A stretch of DNA of 64,000 nt, taken from NCBI GenBank assembly GCA_032191485.1, contig JAVDOI010000199.1:62001-126000 (forward strand), in the 5' to 3' direction. The stretch is from Leptoclinus maculatus (Eukaryota; Chordata; Actinopteri; Perciformes; Stichaeidae). The first letter of the stretch is position 1, and every line of letters begins with the position of its first letter. Under the pieces are notes generated by a model, which saw nothing but the letters and a program-made list of their open reading frames with translations, ran no database searches and was not told where the DNA came from. A program made the translations under genes and the position numbers. Shown one piece after another: positions 9,088 through 20,056 of the stretch.

Positions 9088-9914
9088 AGTCAATTTTCAC
9101 TTATTTAATTTCTTAGATATTTGAAATCTAATTACACAAATGTGTTTATTACCCCTTTAAACTCATCTGTGTACTCTCAATTCAGTATTTACAACTTCCA
9201 ATTTTAGGAAATACACTATTTTTTTTTAAAAACTACAATTCCCTAGAGCTGCACCTTACATCTCGATACAATCGGCACCACAGTTGTAGTTCATCCGTTG
9301 TTTTTTTTAAATACTGCAGAGCGGTCGGGTTCCGTCTCATAGCCAAGTTGTTGAGGATCATGGGTAATGTAGCCTTATCCAAACATGACGAAAACAACTT
9401 TATTTCCATAATCAAATGACTAATGATTGAATCGGATGACATTAACGTTAACCTATTATATTGTCGAGTTATCAAGGACACTTTGGTGTTTCAGTGTTGA
9501 GTAATGTGGTGACACGACGCAGAGACAATGATTCAAACAACATGTAACTTAAACCACGTGGGTTTGTGAGCGTCCATAGCAACTACCACAGGTACGGTTA
9601 GAAAGCGTTGCATTCCATTCTTGAGAGACCTGAAATAATCTTCGCAATAACTAACAAACTAAAGGTTATATACATTCACTGAACAATATTATAAAAATGC
9701 ACATGTATCGCTAGAAATGCATTTCAATGCTGAAACTATATTAGAAACATTGCATTTGGCATAGGAAAAAAAGTAAGGCTCGGATAAAATATGGCGGGAT
9801 TTCTACAATCATCGCTTTGGTGCTGGTCAATTGTGGCGCGGACTAAAAGCCCGGTAACTTCACTGGACTGGCTGTACTTCCTTGGACAGACAACCTCTAC
9901 TCTGAAGAACCAGA
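9088..9914. other. Upstream region of the six-exon gene
   Basis: AT-rich sequence with no long frame; the last 150 bases before the ATG are probably 5' UTR and promoter. The intron at 9919-10545 is likewise featureless. Confidence 0.4.
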
Positions 9915-12433
9915 ATGGGTAAGACATGTATTTATTACAGGTAGTTCCTTAGACAATAGGTCATAAACATGAGCATCATTTATGGTGTACGGTCATTAAA
10001 AGTCAGCATTAACGGCATTGTTTCCTAAACCGGACAGTTTTTAGCTATCGTTCCAATAAAAATGCACTTAAAATATTGATAAAAATGATCGTGTAATGTT
10101 TTCAGTTGATTTAATGGTGTTAAACTAAAGTTTAACTTCGTACCTTTCGAACTAAATATCGTTGTAACTATTATTTACAAGAAAGGTCATCTATTTGATC
10201 ATCTTTATAGTCATTATTAGACGTTACATTAATTGAACGTTACTGAACTTTGTAAGCTATATTTGATCTAGTTGTGTTAGCTTTTTGCTCCATATTTGGT
10301 CCATGCCTTGATACAGAGGTTTCATTTCAGATGAAAGGGTTACTGTACATTTAACCTTAACTGTAAATAGAAATGTATGGTACCGTCAAGTTTTAAAACT
10401 ATCCAACAATACTACAAATATTATAGGCTAAACTATACAATACCTCTGCTAACAATTGACCATCTCCATGTTTCACGATATACTCTGACAGACTCATGTT
10501 TTAAAGGTCCATCAAGAACTAACTGTTTACTTCCTCCTTTTGCAGACAAGAAGGGGACACGCAATGTTAAAAGATGTGTGTCATGCCAAGAAAGGATTTA
10601 TGTGTCCTAAATGTAAGGCCCAACAGCCACTCAAGGACAGACTTGTAAAGGATACGAAGAAGTTTGCAGCTGAGGAAAAGGAGTGGAAAGAAAGAGTAAA
10701 GACCTGCAATGCCTCACATGTGTTAGACTCCAGCTTCAAAATGGTAAGCACACAAGGTAACACAATTTGAAATACTACAGAGATGATTTACTGTGTTTCC
10801 CCCATGCTAGTACCAGTCACCTGTTTCATCAATGAAGGAATAATAGTCATAGCTCAATAATGTGGCTTTTAATAAATAATGTTGGTTCTGAATTCATTTT
10901 GTTTTTGATTTTGGGGCGGTTTGTACGTGTAACACATTTATATCATTATGGATGGCCTTAAATCAACTTGGAGGCATATTGAAAGTGACAGTGTAATCAT
11001 AGTTAAATATCGTTCACGTGTCCAAAGACATGTAATAGGGCTGTCCTAAAGGACTTGAATTCATACACTGCCTTTGTTGACATATATGAATCTCATATGA
11101 AGTGCTTCATTCATTTAAGGGTTCTGTATTTGGTGTCCTGCTAGAGAAGCAAACACAGTCCAAAAGTATGGAAAACTTAAATAGGACTTAAATAGAAGAA
11201 ATTGTACTATCTATTTAATTGCAGTTTGCAGGTAAATAAACTGAACTTCATGTTTTGTTAAACACATGGATCTTCATACTTTTCTGCTGTGAAATTCAGG
11301 CTTAATGATTTGCATTTACTTAATTCCCTTTCAGTTGGACCGGCTTGCTGCTCTGGGGTACTTTCCTCTTCTGCTTTTGGGGAAAAAACGCAGGAATGTC
11401 TCCACAGCTGATGTCCTCACTAGCATGCAGATGAAGCTGGATGACTGCTTGGAAGAAGACCTCAAAGAAGTTCATGGAAAAGTACTAAAGTGTGAGTATT
11501 TCAGTCACTGTATTGATGATGTAATGGAATGTTTCGAGACTAATGCCTATTTATTTGTTTGAAAATCAAATATTGGAGATTATTATTATTGTATTTTTTT
11601 ATCACAGTGCACTTCAGAAGGTTTCTTCAGCCAAATCCAGAAACCAGTGAAGATTGTAGGACAGAGCAAGGTACAGTACAAGTTGACCTTTTTCACATTA
11701 ACCTGTTATGTGTAAGGGCGACTGTGGCTAAGTGGAGAGCAGGGCCGTCCTTCAACCAGAGGATCGGCGGTTCGATCCCCGGCTCCGCTAGTCGCATGTC
11801 GATGTGTCCTTGAGCAAGACACTTAACCCCAACATGTCTCCCGTAGCTGAGCCTACGTGTATGTGATAGAGTCTGAATTGTAAGTCGCTTTGGATAAAAG
11901 CGTCTGCTAAATGACTGTAATGTAATGTAACATATGTTGGACAGTTAATGCACTCTTTTAGAAACCGGGTCAAATGAAAACTTGGAGTTAGTTCACTTTG
12001 AGATTCATTCAGTCCATATCAAATGTCAGAATCAGAAATCTTGGTACGATATTAGTTTGTTCATTAGGAGTATCTAATGATGGTAATGCAGTCAGTCCCT
12101 ATAATTTGTGCATTTCTTTTCACTGAAGCTTTCACAGAAACTGAATATGTGGTGCTTGATCTCTTTCCTGTGCCTGTGGATGATGCTGATTTGGTTGAAG
12201 AGACCACAACCAATGCAAAGGGACCAGGAGAGAAAGGTACTTCCTATTGGCACTGACGCACCAATGATTCCAAAACCAACGTATCTTAGATTATAATCTT
12301 ATCTAAAAAGGAGGACTGGTCAAGTTCAATGTCTTCTTCTGTCTCTGATGTTATGCAGAAAGTCACAGCAACGATGTGGAAGTGGTGAAAGAGAGAGAAC
12401 AAGAAAGGACTTGTGTGGAAGAAGCTGGACTAG
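9915..12433 (+). CDS. Unrecognised host gene, at least six exons, with a frameshift in exon 2
   Basis: Exons by GT-AG sites and phase: 1 (ATG G) ends 9918; 2, 10546-10743; 3, 11335-11491; 4, 11608-11670; 5, 12129-12236; 6, 12359-12433. Joins 2-3 (phase 0), 3-4, 4-5, 5-6 (all phase 1) are consistent and keep one frame. Exon 2 starts in frame with the ATG as MDKKGTRNVKRCVSCQERI, meets a stop, and continues in a second frame with CPKCKAQQPLKDRL and a charged segment, so two CxxC pairs of a likely zinc ribbon sit in different frames. Exon 3 gives LDRLAALGYFPLLLLGKK; exons 4-6 are acidic and low-complexity. It resembles uncharacterised fish proteins I cannot name. The next exon (phase 1) was not found; the frameshift may be a mutation or a sequencing error. 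Confidence 0.6.
11715..11930 (+). repeat. tRNA-derived SINE in intron 4
   Basis: The head has Pol III box A (TGGCTAAGTGG) and box B (GGTTCGATCCC). The tail TAAGTCGCTTTGGATAAAAG, followed by GCGTCTGCTAAATGAC and a short (TGTAA)n, is common in teleost SINEs. A truncated inverse copy lies at 15753-15895. Confidence 0.85.
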
Positions 12434-12633
12434 GTTTGTTATGATTCATATACATTTAGTTCACTAGTATCATGAATGCAGTCGGACATAATATTTGCAT
12501 CTGCACTTTAGTTAAAAAAACGACCTGTTAACACAACACTGCATATATCAATGTTATGCTCATTTCACTCATGGGAAAGGATTGATAAAGGCCATTTTTA
12601 AATTCATTCTAAAACAAATACTATGGTATTAAA

Positions 12634-13316
12634 CAGTGGCGGGCCGTGCATTGTATACCTGGGCCTTCACTGCTGTCCTGCAGCTGAAACACAGCCACGG
12701 TTATTATTTGTTTCGTGTCAAAATGAAGCCAACACCTATAGATAGAGTGCGTCTCCTCTCTGCTCTGACTGCAGCGTGAGGCGCCTGTGAGTGCTTTGGG
12801 GCGGCGGAGGGGCTGACGGCAGCTCCCGCTGCTCGTTCACCACAGTGCAGAACGTACGTGCTTAACGTAAAAAAAAAAACACCGGAAAAGTCACTAGATT
12901 TGTCACTAGTAGCTTTTGACAAAAACATTCGCCATGAGGGTTTGGAAAGTCGCTAGATTTAGTGAGAGAGTCGCCAAGTTGGCAACACAATCAACAATAT
13001 CGTCCCCATTCACTTAAACTGCACATGGATTCACTTGTGAGTCTGCAGGCCTCGGGCCTCTCTTCTACCTAGAGACACAGAGGTGAACTCTGATTGGATA
13101 AAAGCTCTACTTAAAACAAGCTGCACTGGAAGCAGAGCAACTGAGGAAGACAGTAGCTGTGCAATGAGAAAATAAGATAATGGGAAACATATTTTTATAA
13201 ATTATGATACATGTAGTGTATTTAAGAAAAATTATAAAATGATAAAATAGCTATAACTTTGTGATTCTGTTTAGGCCAGCAGAGAAGGCTTTGCAGGCCC
13301 TGACGGCCCACCACTG
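12634..13316. mobile_element. hAT MITE
   Basis: Starts CAGTGGCGGGCCGTGCAT; ends GACGGCCCACCACTG, whose complement is a related hAT terminus. No coding capacity. The 8-bp flanks do not match, so it could be two partial elements. Confidence 0.55.
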
Positions 13317-13559
13317 GAGGACACACACACTCACCTCTGTTGTCTGGTTGATTATCAGGACACTTTCACTACTTTTCTTTAGTTTATGACAGAAAGATGG
13401 AGGTGGATTATGATTCAGATGCTCTGTGGCAGCTTTTAAATGTACAGAAAACTGGTGGAAGTTTGGAATGCTCGCAGCCAAAGGACTTCTCTTGAAGAGC
13501 TGTAAAGAAAGGAGCTGGACTGTAGAGCATTGGTTCTGATAGAACTGGCTCTGGAGGGG

Positions 13560-14158
13560 TGTTGGGGTCAGAAAATCTAAATGAATATCATATGTGGGTT
13601 TTGGTGTCCTCATGAGAAGGTTCATGACCTGCATATGTGTGAACTTGCTCTGACATTTCCTGCCTATGGTGAACTCGCTTTGACATCAGACTCAGCGGCT
13701 GATAAGTCTATCAAAGTGTGGAAGGCCTGCTGAGGGAGGGAGCTCCCTCGGCACCAGGTCCTAAATCGGAATGACAACAAGGATTGTGGAGGTGCTGAAG
13801 ATGTTGTGAGAACGTCCTGATTGCGAGGAGACGACCTTAGTGCCAGGGCAGACGCTTAAGTGAAGTAACTGATACACTTCACTGAAGCGGGGCGTGAACG
13901 CAATTTATGTGCGTCACCTCGGGTGACGAAGATCTCAACTTGAAACAACCCATGTACCAATCATTGTGACTGTTTTAGTATCCATGACCAATCATATGCA
14001 GTTGTTTTGCAGTATATATGCAAGTGGCTCAGAGTTAGACCTCTGAGCAATCCTGACATGTTGTATGTATGTGATCAGCCTTACTCCTTCTTGTGCTCAA
14101 AGAATAAATGTCCTGTGATTAATGATTTTCAACCGGTCTTGAGTGAATTTTTCTAACA
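13560..14158 (+). mobile_element. Solo LTR of the ERV2 family
   Basis: A 599-bp TGTTGGGGTCAG...TTCTAACA sequence is flanked by a perfect 5-bp duplication AGGGG (13555-13559 and 14159-14163). It is nearly identical to the ERV2 LTRs at 43735-44304 and 50503-51099. It contains a TATATATG promoter motif near 14012 and an AATAAA near 14103. Confidence 0.92.
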
Positions 14159-14819
14159 AGGGGTCTGGATCAGGACTCCAACAAGACTTTCTTGTATTTG
14201 ACCTCTGAAAAGTGAAAGGCAGGTGTGTAAATTTGACTCTACTGAATATCTTTGGCTTTTGGACTCTCGGTCGGACAAACCCAGACATTTGAAGATGTCT
14301 CCTTGGACTCAATCTCAACAATGTGTGCTGCACTGAACACCACTCGTGTTTCATAGACTCAATGATCACTTTAAAAACATATGGATTCATCAACTATTCA
14401 TATTATGCTTAGTTGCAGCTGTAATGTCTCCTCTGAATGACTCTCTGCTGATGTTGAAACATTTACAGGAAATAACAAGAGGACGCTGACATCATCAATC
14501 TGATAGGAACATCTCAGCCTGGCTGTCATGGAAACAGTCATAATCTGCAATCAGTCAGCAGCTTCTTGTGAAATTAAAGATGATCAATGTCACAGAAACA
14601 CAGTTCAGAAAGGTTTGCCAAAATTCACAGAGTGTAAATATCATCTTAAATGGACCGATTTAACAAAGGCAGCGAGAAAGAGACTCCAAACAACCACAGA
14701 AAGTTAAAAAGCAACCCCAAAGAGACATAAAGTGACTATGAAGAGACTCAAAACAACAACAAACTGTAACAAAATGACTACAAAGAGACATAATGCAGCT
14801 ACAGAGAGACTCCAAACAA
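14159..14819. other. Spacer with degenerate lead-in to the minisatellite
   Basis: No gene seen. From about 14690 scattered 'caaagaga' and 'ccacaaa' words foreshadow the minisatellite that follows. Confidence 0.4.
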
Positions 14820-15675
14820 CCACAAAAGCTTTAAAACTACCACAAAGAGACTCAAAACTACTACAAAGAGACTCAAAACTACCACAAAAGCTTTAAAACT
14901 ACCACAAAGAGACTCAAAACTACCACAAAGAGACTCAAAACTACTACAAAGAGACTCAAAACTACCACAAAAGCTTTAAAACAACCACAACGAGACGTAA
15001 AACTACCACAAAGAGACTCAAAACTACCACAAAGAGACTCAAAACTACCACAAAGAGACTCAAAACTACTACAAAGAGACTCAAAACTACAACAAAGAGA
15101 CTCAAACCTACCACAAAGAGACTCAAAACTACAACAAAGAGACTCAAAACTACAACAAAGAGACTCAAAACTACCACAAAGAGACTCAAAACTACTACAA
15201 AGAGACTCAAAACTACTACAAAGAGACTCAAAACTACCACAAAGAGACTCAAAACTACTACAAAGAGACTCAAAACTACCACAAAGAGACTCAAAACTAC
15301 CACAAAGAGACTCAAAACTACAACAAAGAGACTCAAACCTACCACAAAGAGACTCAAAACTACTACAAAGAGACTCAAAACTACAACAAAGAGACTCAAA
15401 CCTACAACAAAGAGACTCAAAACTACCACAAAGAGACTCAAAACTACCACAAAGAGACTCAAAACTACTACAAAGAGACTCAAAACTACTACAGAGACTC
15501 AAAACTACCACAAAGAGACTCAAAACTACTACAAAGAGACTCAAAACTACTACAAAGAGACTCAAAACTACCACAAAGAGACTCAAAACTACTACAAAGA
15601 GACTCAAAACTACTACAAAGAGACTCAAAACTACCACAAAGAGACTCAAAACTACCACAAAGAGACTCAAAACTC
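14820..15675. repeat. 21-bp minisatellite
   Basis: About 40 tandem copies of AAACTACCACAAAGAGACTC-A, varying mainly at ACTACC/ACTACT/ACTACA. Because 21 is divisible by 3, long empty frames arise on the minus strand (repeat SLFVVVL or FESLCSS); these are not genes. Confidence 0.95.
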
Positions 15676-15752
15676 GAATCTAACTCATTCCTATATTTCT
15701 ATTTCTCTTGCTCTATAGATATCTTTAAATCAGAGAACACACACACACACAT

Positions 15753-15997
<245 letters not shown>

Positions 15998-16369
15998 TGT
16001 TTGTTGATGTTAGATAGTAAGCTCATAATTGTATAGTCTTAGATCTTAGTTGACTTGATCATTATTATCAGAACTTAATAAACTCTGTTGTACATAAAGA
16101 GCAGCTGTCTGTGATTACTGTGTTCATGTGTATTGTGATAACAGCTGATATCAAACCTTCACTGTTCACTCTGAATGTGTAATAGTACTTTGACTATGAA
16201 CATTGTGAGTGAATATTAATTATGAGACTTAGTTTATAGTTTGTTATTGGTCCCTGTTCTCAGGGTGGTGCCCCGTTATTATTAATAATTGTTAATAATC
16301 TTATGGATATTAATAATGATAATGTCAATAATGTATTTTTATACTTGCTGATAACCAAACACGCTCCTG

Positions 16370-16830
16370 ATAGATCCCAACAATGCCGTCTCCTCTCAGC
16401 CGTCACTCCTCCTGAAAACAACCACACCTTCATCACAATGTTAGTACTTCAGCTCAGCCTTCAACATGAAGCTGATGCTGGTAAACTGAGCACTCTGGTC
16501 TTGAGTTCCTCACTCTGTAACAGGTTCTTAGACCTCCTCACTAACAGACCAGCACCTCCTCCACTCTAGTGATGAACACCGGAGCCCCCCAGGGCCGTGT
16601 GCCGGGCCCCCTGCTGTTCACGCTGCACACCCTCGACTGATACTCCGACATGAAGAGAACTCTGTTTAAAGTGTTCAGATGACACAAAACAACAAGGAGA
16701 CTTCATATGGAGAAGAAATCAACAAGGTTACAGAGCGGAGCTCAGAGAACAAGCTGCTGCTCAACGTCAGTGAAACCAACGAGATGATCGTTGAGTTTAG
16801 GAAAAACACAGTTCAGAAGTATCAGCTGCT
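16370..16830 (+). pseudogene. Non-LTR retrotransposon RT fragment (L2/Rex-like)
   Basis: Across several frames the translation shows a degraded finger/palm (STLVLSSSLCNRFLDLLTNR), then NTGAPQG followed by PGPLLFTLHT, then ENKLLLNVSETNEMIVEFRK. Stops and frameshifts are frequent. The element family is inferred from motif style only. Confidence 0.7.
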
Positions 16831-16880
16831 GAACCAGCAGAGTTCAGAGCAGCTTCTGTCCTCCATATATACTCATTATT

Positions 16881-17360
16881 ATTCATATATATATATTGTG
16901 ATGTCTTGAGAGGTCGGGATCAGCTTGTGAAGCGTGGGTGCACAAATGAAGACGACAAGCGGGTGTGTTCTAATTCAAAATAATATATATTTACATTCTT
17001 TAAGCAAAAGGTAAACTTAATTCCAGCCGAAAGCCGCTACAAAACACAAACATAAGAATCTTCAGTGTTCTTCTGGTTCATTGTCTTTAACGTAAAATAA
17101 AACTCTTTCTCTCCCAGTTCGCTTCTGTCCTCTCTCCAAACATTCTGTCCTTTGTCTCCACACACACCCCTGCCGGGTAATCAGGCCCCTCTCTTTCAGC
17201 TGGGCAGCAGCCTTGGCCCCGCCTGCCCTGCTGACTATGGGAATTGTAGTCTTTTACCCAGATGCCATGATGGGTTGTAGTCTTTGCTGCAACCACTGGG
17301 AGGGGATGTATCTCCCATCAATGACCCTCCCTCTCATGACATCACAATATATATATATGA
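16881..17360. mobile_element. MITE with about 30-bp terminal inverted repeats
   Basis: The left end TCATATATATATATTGTGAT (continuing GTCTTGAGAGG) matches the complement of the right end in about 29 of 31 positions. The 480-bp interior is non-coding. It interrupts the end of the L2-like fragment. Confidence 0.75.
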
Positions 17361-17425
17361 CACATAAACAGAGCTTGTAACAGAGTGTTTGCAGCAGTAA
17401 TGCATCACAGTGGATGAAGGATGTG

Positions 17426-17450
17426 AAAGGGTTAGGGTTAGGGTTAGGGT
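17426..17450. repeat. Short interstitial telomere-like repeat
   Basis: About 3.5 units of GGGTTA. Confidence 0.8.
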
Positions 17451-19720
17451 CACCTGTAGTCCTCCCACACAGGTGAGCTCACTGCTGCTTCTCTTTACTT
17501 TGATTAAATATGATATCATGTATTCTACAGCAGCAGCGACCTCCAGCGGCTGAACTTCAGACTGCAGTTCATTATTAGAGCGTCATCAAGTTACCATAGT
17601 TACACAGTAAGGACCGGAAACGATGTATTCATTTCATTCAAAATAAAACTAAACTTAGAAACGTGTTGTTTGAAAACAATTTGTCCTTTAAATTGACAAA
17701 AACTAATACAAATTAATAGAAAACTTAACCCTTCATTTATTTACTCTGTTGCTTACAAATACAACCATAACATTGACTTTACTCAGATAACACAGACTAG
17801 GAAACACTGGAGAGTTTGACAGAAACATACAAGTCGATCTGACAAGGACCGAGTGAAAGTAGACTTGTAACAATACTGAGGGACTAATGAGAGAATGAGC
17901 TGCAGGTGAGGAGACGGTCGGGGAAGACCAGAGGTCTCATTGATGAACCAGAGTGTCGGATCCACACTGAATGTTTGTTTACGTTGAAATGAGGAAATGC
18001 ACATAAAACATATTCAGATTCATAAAACCTTGTGTAGTCCTGTTAGTGAGCTACTTCCTGTTTTAAATCTCAAATCAAGCTGTAAATGTGAGCAGCTGGT
18101 TGAGCCTCACATCCCTCCCTCTACACGCCCACATTCAACCATCAATGGTGAAAGCAAAGCACCTCATGAATGTTGATGTATAGAAATGAGCTGCTGATCA
18201 ATGAGTCTTTACAGTGAGTCACGGACCAAGAAGAAGACCAAGAAAAGGAGTTTTAAATGAAGCTTCTTGTGGGTGAGGTGATCCCTGAACACTAGTTCCC
18301 TCCTTTCTTCTCCTCATGTCGTCCTAACACTTCCAGAGCTTCCATCGTGCAGCATTACACACAACGAGTGTCACATAGTTGAAAAGGTTCAGGTTAAATC
18401 CCGCTAAACAGGAAAACTACGCCACCTGCTGTTGTAAATTGGTACCTGCACTGAATAGTAGACGCAAGGGATTATGGGTAATCCTCAAAGCAACAGAGGA
18501 GTCGATGCTAGGTAACGTGTCTGTGGACAATATAATGTTAACTAACTTTAAAAGTACATAAGAGTTGAGCTGGCTTTATTTGTTTGGATATTGTAGTGGC
18601 CATTTGTCGAATAAATCAAAATAAAACAAACAATAATCTAACGCCACTGATGCACCGTGGTCAGTGTTTTACGCAGGCAGAAGAGAGGAGATTGTCCATG
18701 CAGGATTCCGATTTTCTTATTTATTTAGTAAAGCAAACAAAACAAGCAAACAAACAAAAGAACAAAGAAAACTCCTGTTGTGTTGTCTCTCCTGTGCTGT
18801 TTCTCCTGTGCTGGTAAAAACTATAAGCCCACCCCGGTGCATGCTGGTCCTATCCATTCACTCATATATATAGCCACAGGTGCCCACAGTAATTACCCAA
18901 ACAACAACAAATAATATAACTAAACAAATTACTATTAAAGAGAAAAAGCAATCTTAATATATCAAACATCTAGAATAATTAAACAATACTACTTATTAAT
19001 TAAATAACAAAATACTAATATAAAATAAATAGCTCCAACAGATATTATTTGTCTTAGATTATATTCGCCATGTTTTCATTAAGTTAACTATACGTTTTTA
19101 ATGTGTTTTATTGCCAGTAAAATGTCTCCGGTATAGCTAGCTAACACTAACGTGATGCCGTCTTTCTAGACAGAGCATGCGCAGTTGTCCACAAGTGATG
19201 AACATTCTACTGAGTCCTTTGTCATAAATGCAGATGTGGAATGAACCTGCTGTTACCACAAGCCTGAGCAGCTGCATGAGATTCATTCATCCAGGAGACA
19301 TCTCACAGAGGTTACAAAGGCTCCGAGTGACTTTAAGAGCTCTCGAGGAAGCAGTGGTCCATTGTCTGTGTCTGGGGCTTTTATTGTGAAGGAGAAAACG
19401 GAAAGAGGAAAAAGATTCTAGAGTGTGTGAAAAATAAAGATGTTTCCATCTTGCTGCAGACTTATTCTTGTATTACTATTATAAAGTAGAGGTGCAACAT
19501 AACCTTCAGCTACATATATCATTTAATTTCTCTTTGACTTCCAACACAAAATCAGCAGGTAAATAAGCAGCAGAAGAAGTGAACGTCTCAGATGATTTTA
19601 ATACAGATACACTGATACATACTTTGTACTATTATGAGGTTTCCTACAAATTAAGATCATTTGAGTTTACTTCTGACCAAATTAAAATAACAACAAAGAG
19701 TGAACCAGTGAGTCAAGTTA
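17451..19720. other. No gene recognised
   Basis: Low-coding, AT-rich sequence; no exon, RNA gene or known repeat terminus could be supported. Confidence 0.4.
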
Positions 19721-20050
19721 AGGCCAAAAGGCAGCAGAGATGGACCCAAACACAGAGAGACAGGGAGCAGAAGGAGGAAGAAACGGTGATTTTAATAAAG
19801 AAAACGTCCAACAATATGTAACAAAGAATCCAAAGAAAAACCAAGATGTGAAAAAAAAACAGGAAGATGAACACTAGGAAAACCATTAGACACAGAGGAC
19901 TAAGACAAACTGGAACAGAGACAGGAACACAGGGTTTAAATACACTGAGGAGGTGGAGGAGATTAGACACAGGTGGATTCAATCAGGGGCGGGGCAGACA
20001 ATCACAGTGGCGGGAAAACACACAAAGGCAGGAAGTGAACACGTAAACAA
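19721..20050 (+). repeat. Dispersed repeat fragment interrupted by the LINE
   Basis: The stretch starting AAAAGGCAGCAGAGATGGAC recurs in similar form at about 24328-24410. It runs up to the start of the LINE; a possible continuation (ACCGTGACAGAAG) follows the LINE tail near 24103. Confidence 0.5.
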
Positions 20051-20056
20051 AGAAAC

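Noticed and set aside
11715..11790. tRNA gene
   Set aside because: Box A and B are present but followed by the SINE body and tail; it is a SINE head.
14879..15670. 263- and 173-codon minus-strand frames repeating SLFVVVL or FESLCSS
   Set aside because: Produced by a 21-bp minisatellite whose period is divisible by 3; no start context, no homology.
17426..17450. Chromosome end
   Set aside because: Under four telomere-like units with unique sequence on both sides.
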